A stretch of 64,000 nucleotides of DNA, taken from Candidatus Thioglobus sp. NP1 (GTDB lineage: Bacteria > Pseudomonadota > Gammaproteobacteria > PS1 > Pseudothioglobaceae). The stretch is taken from the NCBI RefSeq assembly GCF_003326015.1, contig NZ_CP023860.1:1364001-1428000 (forward strand), written 5' to 3'. Positions 53,896 to 63,100 of the stretch are shown piece by piece (position 1 is the first letter of the stretch; every line of letters starts with the position of its first letter). The position numbers and the translations under genes were made by a program. Under the pieces are notes generated by a model that did not search any database, was not told the origin of the DNA, and was given only the letters and a program-made list of their open reading frames with translations.

Positions 53896-55209
53896 TTATT
53901 TTTTTAAAGCTCTTTGACGTCTATAGTAGTCAAATAAATCATAAACTCTAAAGTAGATCGTTGCTAATGGAAGAAACCAAGGTATCCCAAAATAATAAGG
54001 GCGAGTTTGAAGTGATATTTCTTCAAAGACAGTAACTCTTTTTTCTGGATTTAGAATTTTTAAAGCAGCTTTATGACCAAGATATGGTGCCATAGCAACC
54101 CCATTCCCACAGTATCCTAAGGCTGCATAAACACCATCATTACAATCAAGACTTGGTAGCTTACTATAATTAAATCCAGTGAATCCAGTCCAACAATGAC
54201 TTATCTTCACTGTTTCTAGGCTAGGGAAAATTTCCAACAACATCTTTCTAATAATTGGTAATGCTTCTTCAGCAGATACAGCGTGCATTGCTGCTCTAGT
54301 TCCAAGCATAATTCTGCGACCACATGGAGTTGGGCGATAGTAGCAGTATCTTTTTCTAGTTTCTACGATACAATTCGAACCAGGCAAGAGTGCCTGGACT
54401 TTTTCAACACCAATGTCTTCAGTAGTAATTATAAAACTTGGAACTGGCAGAACTCTTCTAGCTAAGTATTTGGAAAGATTATTACGAGTATATCCATTCG
54501 TAGCCATCAGAACATCACTACATAAAATTGATCCTTTTATAGTAGATATCTTAAATGTATTATGTTTAGCATTAGACTCACGTTTCACATCAAATACTTC
54601 AGACTCTCCATAGACTTTTGCACCTGCTTTAATAGCAAGCTGAAGTAATCCATAATGAAATTTTCTGGGCTGAACAGCACCATGATCCTTAAAGAGTTGA
54701 CCTCCAAAGTATAAATCAGTTTTAATGGATTCAGGCATCTTTTCAGGGTTAATCATGTTTGAATTAAAATTCTCAATAGATTGTAATTTTTTTAAATTAC
54801 TTGACATATCAATCTGGTCTTTAGGTAACCATGCTGTTCTTAATCGACCGCATAATTGTAATTCACATTCAATTTGATTTTCTTGAATTAAGTTAGTGGT
54901 AAAAGCTAGAGAGGCATTTGCCTCTTGATGTAATTGAGAAGCTATCTTTGGACCATATTGACGAGTTGCATCATCTGTTGAAACTTTATGCCCTGATCCT
55001 AGCATTCCACCATTTCTAGTACTTGCACCATAACCAATAGCTGCAGAATCAACTACTATTACACTTTTACCTGCTTTTGATAATGTTAGTGCAGCACTTA
55101 GACCTGTGAAGCCAGCACCAATAACAACAACATCAGATGAAAAAGGAAATTCTTTTTCATTTTTAAATTGCGGTTGCTCATCCCACCAATAAGGAGAAAA
55201 TTTGGTCAT
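53896..55209 (-). CDS. FAD-dependent amine/amino-acid oxidoreductase (DAO family)
   Basis: 437 residues. FAD-binding GAGFTG at 31-36 with VVVDSAAIGYGASTRNGGM soon after; the C-terminal GYCGNGVAMAPYLG closes the FAD site. The overall pattern resembles PuuB/OrdL-type oxidases of gamma-glutamylputrescine or secondary amines. The hydrophobic PWFLPLATIYFRVYDLF near the end may associate with membrane. It overlaps the upstream hydrolase gene by 4 nt. Confidence 0.82.
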   Translation of the reverse strand: MTKFSPYWWDEQPQFKNEKEFPFSSDVVVIGAGFTGLSAALTLSKAGKSVIVVDSAAIGYGASTRNGGMLGSGHKVSTDDATRQYGPKIASQLHQEANASLAFTTNLIQENQIECELQLCGRLRTAWLPKDQIDMSSNLKKLQSIENFNSNMINPEKMPESIKTDLYFGGQLFKDHGAVQPRKFHYGLLQLAIKAGAKVYGESEVFDVKRESNAKHNTFKISTIKGSILCSDVLMATNGYTRNNLSKYLARRVLPVPSFIITTEDIGVEKVQALLPGSNCIVETRKRYCYYRPTPCGRRIMLGTRAAMHAVSAEEALPIIRKMLLEIFPSLETVKISHCWTGFTGFNYSKLPSLDCNDGVYAALGYCGNGVAMAPYLGHKAALKILNPEKRVTVFEEISLQTRPYYFGIPWFLPLATIYFRVYDLFDYYRRQRALKK

Positions 55210-56195
55210 AACCTTCCATTTAAACTCGTTCTAAAAAAATTAACCACTTTATCAGAAAACTCCTGAGAATACATATACTTTATATCAGAGTGCCCAGCAT
55301 CTTCTGGAAACCAAGTAAGTAAATTAGCATTTTTTTGGGCACCAAGAATTTTCATGTCAATAGTGTGATGAGGCAATACTCTTGTATCAGCAGTTCCATG
55401 CATAGCAAAAATTGGCCTATTCATATGATTTATAAACGCTAGTTTAGGTGATAACTCTAAAAAGTCTTCATTACCAAATATTTCAGCCGCCCAAATTGCT
55501 CCCTGAGCTAACCATGATGGATAGCCCTCTCTTTGAAGCTCTTCTTTAATTATTATATTAAGGTCAAGATAGCCATTGTCTAGAACCAAGGATTGAATTC
55601 GTTTATCCATTCCAAAAGCTATAGCTGCAGTTGCTGCCCCCATAGAATCTCCATAAATCCCAATACTTTTATTTTCGAAGCCTTGTTCTTTAATAAGCCA
55701 ATCTACACTTGCGATAACATCTTTATATTCCTTAGTACCAAGACTTACCTTGCCATCTTCAATGGTTGATTTACCATGATCTCTCAAATCAAATAACAAG
55801 ACATTAAAGCCACTATGATTCAACATACCCGCAACTAACAACATATCAGGATCAAACTTACTAATTCTAAGCCCATGTGTGACCATAATTACTGGAGCAT
55901 CTCCAGGACCTTCTTTACTTATTGGAATCCACCAAGCATCAATTTGGATACCTTCATCTCCACCCTTGAATTGCTTATGCTCCCAATATTGAACAGCAAA
56001 TTTTTCAAATGGAAAGTTTGATATTTCTTCATTATCTTTAAAACTACTGGGAGTATTCTCACAGTTATTTGCACATCCTGGTTCAGCTCTTGCGAGTGTT
56101 GAATATATAAAATAACCAATACCAATATATGTTGAAGCTAATAAAACAATAATTATTAAAAAAATTGAAATTAACTTAATATTAAAATTATTCAT
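55206..56195 (-). CDS. membrane-anchored alpha/beta hydrolase
   Basis: 329 residues. One N-terminal helix (about 7-31) without a clear cleavage site puts the catalytic domain in the periplasm. Nucleophile S184 in YGDSMGAA, oxyanion region THGLR near 106, acid in HGTADTRV and histidine in AGHSDIKYM. Two cysteines (C41, C45) follow the helix. Substrate unknown. It is co-translated (ATGA) with the FAD oxidoreductase. Confidence 0.8.
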   Translation of the reverse strand: MNNFNIKLISIFLIIIVLLASTYIGIGYFIYSTLARAEPGCANNCENTPSSFKDNEEISNFPFEKFAVQYWEHKQFKGGDEGIQIDAWWIPISKEGPGDAPVIMVTHGLRISKFDPDMLLVAGMLNHSGFNVLLFDLRDHGKSTIEDGKVSLGTKEYKDVIASVDWLIKEQGFENKSIGIYGDSMGAATAAIAFGMDKRIQSLVLDNGYLDLNIIIKEELQREGYPSWLAQGAIWAAEIFGNEDFLELSPKLAFINHMNRPIFAMHGTADTRVLPHHTIDMKILGAQKNANLLTWFPEDAGHSDIKYMYSQEFSDKVVNFFRTSLNGRL

Positions 56196-56208
56196 TTTTT
56201 TTGAGCAA

Positions 56209-56240
56209 TAAAAAAAGGCGCCTAAGCGCCTTAATTTAAC
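56209..56240 (-). terminator. intrinsic terminator of the HU gene
   Basis: 7-bp stem AAGGCGC/GCGCCTT with a 4-nt loop (56215-56232); on the minus strand it is followed by a run of T, directly downstream of the HU stop. Confidence 0.88.
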
Positions 56241-56256
56241 TATCTATAAAGCTTTT

Positions 56257-56529
56257 TTAATTACAAGCTTCTTTCAATGCTTTACCAGCTTTAAAAGCTG
56301 CAACGTTTGAAGCTTTAATTTGAATTGTTGCTCCAGTTTGTGGGTTGCGACCAGTACGAGCTGCGCGACTTCTGACAACGAAGCTACCGAAACCAGTAAG
56401 TTGAACACCATCACCACTAGCCATTGCTGAAGTAATAGCACCAGTTGTTGCATTTAAAGCTCTTGCTGCATCAGCCTTTGATAAGTTAGCACCTGAAGCA
56501 ATTGCATCTATTAATTCTGATTTATTCAT
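56257..56529 (-). CDS. HU-family DNA-binding protein
   Basis: 90 residues from the ATG at 56529 (GGAGAG ribosome site); a TTG six codons upstream is ignored. Histone-like nucleoid protein. [34 protein letters not shown] and the [13 protein letters not shown] end are diagnostic of HU. It stands alone with its own terminator; a TATAAA box sits about 70 bp upstream. Confidence 0.95.
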   Translation of the reverse strand: MNKSELIDAIASGANLSKADAARALNATTGAITSAMASGDGVQLTGFGSFVVRSRAARTGRNPQTGATIQIKASNVAAFKAGKALKEACN

Positions 56530-56707
56530 TTTAATTCTCTCCAATAAAAGTTTGTTAAAAAAAAGATGAAGCGAAAGAGGTTATTTTTTATACCTGTTTC
56601 AGGAGGAAAGAATCATAAGAAACAATCTGCCTCCAACGCCTGATCTAGTGGTTATTGTACTATCAAAATAAAGTTGTTTGAAAAATAATTTAAAAAAAAA
56701 TTAAAAT

Positions 56708-57184
56708 TTACCGATTGTTGTCTTTTAATGCTCTTGCTTTATCGAGCTTCCAATCCCTATCTTTGATATCTTGACGTTTATCATGGCCCTTTTTTCCTTT
56801 AGCTAAGCCGATCTCTAATTTTACTCGACCTCTAGCCCAGTATAATTTCAATGGCACAACTGTAGCGCCCTTTTGAGTAATTTTTTCTCGGAGTCGATTT
56901 ATCTCGAGCCTATTAAGAAGTAATTTTCTAGTTCTAATTGGATCACAATCGACATGACTTGATGCTGAATTAAGTGGAGATATATGCGCTCCAAAAAGAA
57001 AGAGTTCATTACTCTTATAGATAACATAACTTTCTTTAATTTGAACTTTATTATCTCTCAAACTTTTAACTTCCCAGCCTTGTAAACTTAGACCAGCCTC
57101 TAAGGTTTGTTCGATAAAATAGTCATGCCTAGCTTTTTTATTTAAAGCGATTGTATTTAAATTATCTTTTTTATTTTTTGCCAT
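56708..57184 (-). CDS. smpB: SsrA-binding protein
   Basis: 158 residues (E. coli 160). It loads tmRNA onto stalled ribosomes. [33 protein letters not shown] and the C-terminal [17 protein letters not shown] are diagnostic. The ATG shares two bases with the divergent ratA ATG (CATG at 57182-57185). No ribosome site is visible, so a leaderless or very short leader is possible. Confidence 0.96.
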   Translation of the reverse strand: MAKNKKDNLNTIALNKKARHDYFIEQTLEAGLSLQGWEVKSLRDNKVQIKESYVIYKSNELFLFGAHISPLNSASSHVDCDPIRTRKLLLNRLEINRLREKITQKGATVVPLKLYWARGRVKLEIGLAKGKKGHDKRQDIKDRDWKLDKARALKDNNR

Positions 57185-57614
57185 GCATCATATTTCAAAA
57201 AGTGCTATTGTTCCATATTCACCTCAGCAAATGTTTGAGCTAGTTAATAATATTAATGACTACCCTCAATTCTTAAACTGGTGTGATTCTTCATCTATTT
57301 TAAATCAAACTGAGAAACAAATCACTGCCTCGGTAAAGATTAATACAGGTGGAATGAACCAGTCATTCTCAACACTCAATACATTAACACCCTTTAATTC
57401 AATTAAGATGCAATTACTTGAAGGTCCTTTTGAGCAGCTTTCAGGTGAATGGCAGTTTGAAGCTCTTGGAAAAAATGCAACAAAAATTCATCTAACACTT
57501 CAGTTTAAATTTAAATCATTACTGGTTGATATGGCTGTTTCTCCAATCTTTAAAAAAATAGCAAACTCTCAGCTTGATGCTTTTACTTCTAGAGCAAAAG
57601 ATATCTATGGCTAG
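57183..57614 (+). CDS. ratA: RatA-type START-domain protein (COQ10-like)
   Basis: 143 residues. [20 protein letters not shown] matches E. coli RatA at its internal start MPQISRTALVPYS. The family binds ubiquinone-like lipids, and RatA was reported to block 70S assembly. smpB-ratA divergence is common, but here the start codons overlap by two bases. No Shine-Dalgarno is visible; TATTTT at 57172-57177 could be the -10 of a leaderless transcript. Confidence 0.9.
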   Translation: MHHISKSAIVPYSPQQMFELVNNINDYPQFLNWCDSSSILNQTEKQITASVKINTGGMNQSFSTLNTLTPFNSIKMQLLEGPFEQLSGEWQFEALGKNATKIHLTLQFKFKSLLVDMAVSPIFKKIANSQLDAFTSRAKDIYG

Positions 57615-58137
57615 ACTAGTTGCTTTTAATAAGCCATATGGCGTTATATGTCAATTTAGTGGGGAAGTAAATACTCTTGCAAAGTATATTAAAATTTCTG
57701 GTATTTATCCAATAGGAAGATTGGATAAAGATTCAGAAGGACTAGTTATCTTGACTGATGATGGGAAACTTCAAAATAAAATTTCTCATCCAAAATATAA
57801 AAAATCTAAAACTTATATTGTGCAAGTTGAGGGGCTAATTAATAATAATGCATTGATTGCTCTTAATAATGGTGTTCAACTTAAAGATGGAATTAGTAAG
57901 CCTGCAAATGCTAAATTAATTGAAAAACCATCATGGCTATGGAGTAGATCTCCACCTATTAGATCTAGAAAAAACATCCCCACGTCATGGATTGAAATTT
58001 CAATTACTGAAGGGAAAAATCGTCAAGTTAGAAGGATGACAGCTGTCGTTGGGTTTCCTACTTTAAGACTTATAAGAACTAGTATTGATAAATGGAATTT
58101 AAATGATTTACCCTCTGGCTCTTATATGAGACTCTAG
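57607..58137 (+). CDS. rluE: 23S rRNA/tRNA pseudouridine synthase, RluE-like
   Basis: 176 residues from the ATG at 57607, which overlaps ratA by 8 nt and begins just before the FNKPYGVICQF block; E. coli RluE has a longer N-terminus. The catalytic aspartate lies in GRLDKDSEGLVILT, and WLWSRSPPIRSRKNIPTSW and GKNRQVRRMTAVVGFPTLRL are close to RluE, which makes pseudouridine 2457 in 23S rRNA. Confidence 0.9.
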   Translation: MARLVAFNKPYGVICQFSGEVNTLAKYIKISGIYPIGRLDKDSEGLVILTDDGKLQNKISHPKYKKSKTYIVQVEGLINNNALIALNNGVQLKDGISKPANAKLIEKPSWLWSRSPPIRSRKNIPTSWIEISITEGKNRQVRRMTAVVGFPTLRLIRTSIDKWNLNDLPSGSYMRL

Positions 58138-58145
58138 GTTTGCAA

Positions 58146-58586
58146 TTATTGACTAATTTCATCCATAGCTTGATTTGCCAAAAGGTCAGCCATATCATTT
58201 CCTGGATCGTCACTATGACCTTTAACCCATATCCAATTTACTGAGAATTTTTGATTGAGTGTATCAAGTTGTTTCCATAGGTCAACATTTTTTACTGGTT
58301 TTTTATTTGCAGTTTTCCAGTTCTTAACTTTCCATCCTTCAATCCAATCATTAATCCCTTGAATTACATATTTTGAGTCAGTATATAAATCAACATTAAT
58401 ATCACTTGACTTAATTGATTCTAGAGCCCTAATAGATGCAGTAAGCTCCATTTTATTATTGGTAGTATTTAACTCAGAACCTTTGAGTTTTTTATCATGA
58501 TCTTTATAACGAAGCCAAACTCCCCAACCACCAATTCCAGGGTTTCCACGGCATCCACCATCTGTATATATTACAATTTTTTCCAT
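58146..58586 (-). CDS. rnhA: ribonuclease HI
   Basis: 146 residues. Catalytic residues D9 ([11 protein letters not shown]), the glutamate in NNKMELTA, the aspartate in [11 protein letters not shown] and the last acidic site in HSDDPGND. It removes RNA from RNA-DNA hybrids. It starts 3 nt after the amidotransferase gene ends, an unusual partner; dnaQ, its usual divergent neighbour, is far away. Confidence 0.95.
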   Translation of the reverse strand: MEKIVIYTDGGCRGNPGIGGWGVWLRYKDHDKKLKGSELNTTNNKMELTASIRALESIKSSDINVDLYTDSKYVIQGINDWIEGWKVKNWKTANKKPVKNVDLWKQLDTLNQKFSVNWIWVKGHSDDPGNDMADLLANQAMDEISQ

Positions 58587-58589
58587 AAT

Positions 58590-60362
58590 TTAAGTATCTA
58601 TATTAATTTGCATCCAATACTCAAGAAGCGCAAGATGCCACAACCTTGACCCATTCAATGAAGTCATATAATCCCTTGGTGAATTAATCACTTTATTGAT
58701 ATATTTTTGGTCAAATATACCTCTATTGATGCAGGAACTTGATGAAAGTATATCAGACATAAATTCTAAAAAATCACCTTGAACGTACTTCAAAGCAGGC
58801 ATTGGAAAATAACCTTTCTTTCTATCAATTACTGAACTAGGTAGAAGTTGTCGAGCGATTTGCTTAAGTGGATATTTCCCCTCTTCTTTCATCTTTAATG
58901 ATGGTGGAATCTGTAAAGCCCACTCGACAAGATCTGTATCCATAAATGGTACTCTCGCTTCAAGACCCCATGCCATAGTCATATTATCTACTCGCTTAAC
59001 AGGGTCATCAACTATTAATCTTGTCATATCAGTACGAAACACTTTATCAATAAAGCTATCTGCCCCAGGCTTTGAAAATTCTTTAGTTAACCATTTGTTT
59101 GTATGGTCTTCCCCCTGATAAAAAGGCATAACAGTCTGCAAAAATTCATGATGAGGTCTATCAACATAATGCTTTGAAAATCTTTCAACCTCATCGCCCT
59201 GCTCTTTGAACATCCTTGGATACCAGAAATAGCCAGCAAATGCCTCATCAGCTCCTTGACCAGATAAGACAACCTTAGTTTGTTTTGATACTTGCTCAGA
59301 GAGTAAGTAAAAAGCAATTGCATCTTGACCAACCATCGGTTCAGACATATTTTTTATTGCTTCAGAAAGTCTTGGTAGTACCTCTTTATTGCTCAATAAA
59401 TATTTCTTATGATTAGTCTGAAACTTAGAGACTATTTGATCTGAATACTCAAATTCACTACCATTTTCATCATCAATATCTTCAAATCCAATAGAAAAAG
59501 TCCTAATGTCTTTATGGCCTGACTCCTTCAGAAGTGCGACAATAAGAGAGGAATCAAGGCCTCCAGATAATAAAACCCCAATAGGGACATCTGAAGCCTC
59601 CATTCTTTTAGTCACTGCTTTAGAAAGGAGTTCATGTGTTCTTGTAATATAATCATCCTCAGAAATATTACTTTCATATCTGGAAGCATTTGGATACCAA
59701 TAGCTTTGCTCGTCTACAATTCCATTTTCATTTAATATAATAAAAGTACCTGGTCTTAATTTTTTAATTCCATTAATAATAGTATTTGGAGCAGGAACAA
59801 CACCATGCAGTGATAACTGCTGCTGTAAGGCAATAGGATTTATACTTTTATCAAGATTTTGAGTTAATAATGCTTGACTGTTTGAAGCAAAGGTAAAAGC
59901 TTTATCAGTCAAATTATAGTAGAGAGGCTTGATTCCCATTCGATCTCTTGCTATAAAAAGATTTTTTGATAAGCTATCCCAAATTGCAAAAGCAAACATA
60001 CCATCTAAGTGTTTAACACAGTCCTTTCCCCAGAAATGGTATGACTTAATAATTACCTCAGTATCTGAACTAGAAAAAAAACTATAACCTTTATCAATTA
60101 ATTTAGAACGGAGTTCTTTATAGTTATAAATTGTGCCATTAAAAACTAGTGTTAAATTTAAAGTATTATCTTTCATTGGCTGGGAGCCAGAATTAGATAA
60201 ATCAATAATACTTAATCTCTGATGACCAAAACCAACAGAGCCCTCAAACCATTGTCCACTTGAATCTGGACCTCTTCTCGAGAGTTTACTCATCATATTT
60301 TTTATAGAATTTGAAGAAGGAGTTCCTCTATCAAATCTTAATTGACCACAAATACCACACAT
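58590..60362 (-). CDS. asparagine synthase-family amidotransferase (NAGGN type)
   Basis: 590 residues. N-terminal class II glutaminase with C2 (MCGICGQ), and a C-terminal ATP-pyrophosphatase domain with LSGGLDSSLIVALL. Details point away from housekeeping AsnB: GFEDIDDENGSEFEYSD, MSEPMVGQDAIAFYLLSE and SGQGADEAFAGYFWYP resemble the amidotransferase that makes the osmolyte N-acetylglutaminylglutamine amide (NAGGN). The partner N-acetylglutaminylglutamine synthetase gene is not adjacent. It could instead be the cell's asparagine synthase. Length matches the NAGGN group (about 590). Confidence 0.78.
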   Translation of the reverse strand: MCGICGQLRFDRGTPSSNSIKNMMSKLSRRGPDSSGQWFEGSVGFGHQRLSIIDLSNSGSQPMKDNTLNLTLVFNGTIYNYKELRSKLIDKGYSFFSSSDTEVIIKSYHFWGKDCVKHLDGMFAFAIWDSLSKNLFIARDRMGIKPLYYNLTDKAFTFASNSQALLTQNLDKSINPIALQQQLSLHGVVPAPNTIINGIKKLRPGTFIILNENGIVDEQSYWYPNASRYESNISEDDYITRTHELLSKAVTKRMEASDVPIGVLLSGGLDSSLIVALLKESGHKDIRTFSIGFEDIDDENGSEFEYSDQIVSKFQTNHKKYLLSNKEVLPRLSEAIKNMSEPMVGQDAIAFYLLSEQVSKQTKVVLSGQGADEAFAGYFWYPRMFKEQGDEVERFSKHYVDRPHHEFLQTVMPFYQGEDHTNKWLTKEFSKPGADSFIDKVFRTDMTRLIVDDPVKRVDNMTMAWGLEARVPFMDTDLVEWALQIPPSLKMKEEGKYPLKQIARQLLPSSVIDRKKGYFPMPALKYVQGDFLEFMSDILSSSSCINRGIFDQKYINKVINSPRDYMTSLNGSRLWHLALLEYWMQINIDT

Positions 60363-60407
60363 AAACTCAAACCTTAATATTAATTTCTAATTCAAAACAA
60401 CCACATA

Positions 60408-60440
60408 TTGACAAAATACTCTTTAGTGTATTTCTATAAT
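60408..60440 (+). promoter_or_regulatory. possible leuC promoter elements
   Basis: A perfect TTGACA (60408-60413) and a perfect TATAAT (60435-60440) lie upstream of leuC, but the 21-bp spacer is too long for a normal sigma70 promoter. Either one box pairs with a weaker partner or an activator adjusts the spacing. Confidence 0.4.
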
Positions 60441-60495
60441 TGAAGTTACCTTTGAAATGTAAAATAGTCATTTTATCAAGTATTAGTTAGTAATA

Positions 60496-61899
60496 ATGTC
60501 AGAAACTCTTTACGACAAACTAATGAGGGCTCATATAGTTCTTGAACAGGATGGTGCAACCCTTATTTATGTTGATCGGCAACTCATTCATGAGGTCACT
60601 TCTCCTCAAGCATTTGAAGGCCTTTCTATTTCAGGAAGAAAAGTTTGGCGCAACCAATCAAATCTTGCTGTGCCTGATCATAATGTACCAACAACTGAAA
60701 GATCAAGTGGAATAAGTAGTATTAGTGATCCTGTATCTAGGCTTCAAGTTGAAACCTTAGATAAGAATTGTGAAATATTTGATATTGAAGAAATAACAAT
60801 GAATGATATTCGTCAGGGGATTGTCCATGTAATGGGACCTGAACAAGGAGCAACTCTTCCAGGGATGACTATTGTATGCGGTGACTCACATACAACAACT
60901 CATGGGGCTCTAGGAGCTTTAGCATTTGGGATTGGCACCTCAGAAGTAGAACATGTTTTAGCAACTGGGTGTCTTTGGCAAAACAAAGCTAAGAATATGA
61001 AAATTGAAATTAAAGGTGATCTACATAATGATGTTAGTGCCAAAGATTTAGCTTTGTATGTAATTGGAGAAATTGGAACTGCCGGTGGAACTGGATTTGC
61101 AATTGAATTCTGCGGAACCGCTATAGAATCAATGAGCATTGAAGGAAGAATGACTCTTTGTAATATGTCAATCGAAGCAGGAGCAAAAGTTGGTATCGTA
61201 GCTGTTGATAACAAAACAATTGATTATGTAAGAGGCAGACCATTTGCTCCTAAAGATAAAAATTGGGATTTAGCACTTGAATATTGGAGAACACTTCATA
61301 GTGATGAAGGCGCAAATTTTGATGAATCAATTGTTATAGATGCAAGCATTATTAAGCCTCAGGTTACTTGGGGAACATCGCCAGAAATGGTAGTTGATAT
61401 AAATGGATCAACGCCTGATCCAGAAAAAGAAAAGGATCTAGTAAAAGCAGAAAGTATTCGTAATGCCCTAAAATATATTCATCTAGAACCAAATACTTCA
61501 TTAAGTACAGTTTCTATAGATAAAGTTTTTATTGGTTCTTGCACGAACTCAAGAATTGAAGATCTTCGAATGGCAGCTTCAGTTGCTAAGGGTAAAAAAA
61601 TTGCTAAAAATATCAAGCTTGCCCTAGTTGTTCCGGGTTCTGGTCTTGTAAAGCAACAGGCTGAAGCTGAAGGTCTTGACCAAATTTTTACTGATGCTGG
61701 TTTTGAATGGCGTGAACCAGGATGTTCAATGTGTTTAGCAATGAATGCTGACAAATTAGAGCCAGGAGAAAGATGCGCAAGTACTTCAAACAGAAACTTT
61801 GAAGGTAGACAAGGACAGGGTTCCTTTACTCACCTAGTTAGTCCAGCAATTGCAGCAGCTAGCGCTATTGCAGGTCATTTTTCAGCAGTGAAATCATGA
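60496..61899 (+). CDS. leuC: 3-isopropylmalate dehydratase large subunit
   Basis: 467 residues. Aconitase-family enzyme of leucine synthesis. Cluster cysteines are in [14 protein letters not shown] and GCSMCLAMN, and [12 protein letters not shown] is the substrate motif. It overlaps leuD by 4 nt. leuA and leuB are not in the window. Confidence 0.96.
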   Translation: MSETLYDKLMRAHIVLEQDGATLIYVDRQLIHEVTSPQAFEGLSISGRKVWRNQSNLAVPDHNVPTTERSSGISSISDPVSRLQVETLDKNCEIFDIEEITMNDIRQGIVHVMGPEQGATLPGMTIVCGDSHTTTHGALGALAFGIGTSEVEHVLATGCLWQNKAKNMKIEIKGDLHNDVSAKDLALYVIGEIGTAGGTGFAIEFCGTAIESMSIEGRMTLCNMSIEAGAKVGIVAVDNKTIDYVRGRPFAPKDKNWDLALEYWRTLHSDEGANFDESIVIDASIIKPQVTWGTSPEMVVDINGSTPDPEKEKDLVKAESIRNALKYIHLEPNTSLSTVSIDKVFIGSCTNSRIEDLRMAASVAKGKKIAKNIKLALVVPGSGLVKQQAEAEGLDQIFTDAGFEWREPGCSMCLAMNADKLEPGERCASTSNRNFEGRQGQGSFTHLVSPAIAAASAIAGHFSAVKS

Positions 61900-62510
61900 A
61901 AAAATTTACGTCATTAAGCTCAATTGCTATGCCACTTGATCGAGCAAATATAGATACAGATGCAATTATTCCAAAGCAATTTTTAAAATCAATTAAACGA
62001 AGTGGTTTTGGACCAAATCTTTTTGATGAATGGCGTTATTTAGATCATGGAGAAGTAGGAATGGATAATTCAAAACGTCCTATTAATCCTGATTTTGTTT
62101 TAAACAATCCAGTCTTTAAAGGTGCAAAAATTCTATTAACTAGAAGAAATTTTGGATGTGGATCATCTCGAGAACATGCACCATGGGCTCTAGAGGATTT
62201 TGGATTTCGTGCAATAATTGCTCCTAGTTTTGCCGATATTTTTTACAATAATTGCTTTAAGAATGGCATTCTTCCAATTGTTTTGAGTCATGATATTGTT
62301 GATAGTTTATTTAGTTATTCAGGTGAAATAGTCATTGATCTTCAAGATCAAACAGTTACCACAGAAAGTCAGGTATTTAATTTTGATGTTGACCCTGAAA
62401 GAAAGCGAAGACTTCTTCATGGTCTTGATGATATTGGTTTAACATTACAATATGAAAATCAGATTCGCTCTTTTGAAAACAATCACTTTAATAAGTTTCC
62501 CTGGTTATGA
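61896..62510 (+). CDS. leuD: 3-isopropylmalate dehydratase small subunit
   Basis: 204 residues. [18 protein letters not shown] and [15 protein letters not shown] are diagnostic of LeuD. It forms the heterodimer with LeuC, and both ends overlap neighbours by 4 nt (leuC, ruvA). Confidence 0.96.
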   Translation: MKKFTSLSSIAMPLDRANIDTDAIIPKQFLKSIKRSGFGPNLFDEWRYLDHGEVGMDNSKRPINPDFVLNNPVFKGAKILLTRRNFGCGSSREHAPWALEDFGFRAIIAPSFADIFYNNCFKNGILPIVLSHDIVDSLFSYSGEIVIDLQDQTVTTESQVFNFDVDPERKRRLLHGLDDIGLTLQYENQIRSFENNHFNKFPWL

Positions 62511-63100
62511 TTGGTCATCTTAAAGGTCAAATAATTAGTAAAAATCCACCTGAAATCTTGCTAGAAGTTTCTGGTATTGGTTATGAGCTACTTTGTCCAA
62601 TGTCAACATTTTATGAACTTGGAAATTTAAATGATGAAATCTTACTTTTTACTCATCTTAGTATTAAAGAGGATGCTCATACTTTATTTGGATTCATCTC
62701 AAAAGATGAAAAAAATATTTTTCGAGAGTTAATAAGAGTAAATGGTGTTGGCCCTAAAGTAGCCCTTGCAATATTATCACACCTAGCTGTTCCATCACTT
62801 ATTGAATGTATTGCTAATGAAGACTCTGATCTTCTAGCAAAAACTCCAGGGATTGGAAAAAAGACTGCTTTAAAGCTCATTGTTGAACTTCAAGATAGGT
62901 TAAGTAAGGTCGAACTAACTAGCTCTTCTATTTCAAACAATGCAATTCAAAAGAGTAGCAACCCTAATACTCAGCAAGCTATTGAAGCACTTCAATCGCT
63001 TGGTTTCAAAACTAAGGAGGCCAATAATATGGTTTCAAAAATTAAAGACAAAGACCTTTCAACAGAGCAGCTTATTCGCCAAGCTCTTCAAAACAAGTAA
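62507..63100 (+). CDS. ruvA: Holliday junction branch migration protein RuvA
   Basis: 197 residues. N-terminal OB fold ([10 protein letters not shown]... [11 protein letters not shown]), two helix-hairpin-helix motifs ([13 protein letters not shown] and [16 protein letters not shown]), and the C-terminal RuvB-binding domain ([16 protein letters not shown]). It is translationally coupled to leuD. ruvB and ruvC are not beside it. Confidence 0.95.
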   Translation: MIGHLKGQIISKNPPEILLEVSGIGYELLCPMSTFYELGNLNDEILLFTHLSIKEDAHTLFGFISKDEKNIFRELIRVNGVGPKVALAILSHLAVPSLIECIANEDSDLLAKTPGIGKKTALKLIVELQDRLSKVELTSSSISNNAIQKSSNPNTQQAIEALQSLGFKTKEANNMVSKIKDKDLSTEQLIRQALQNK

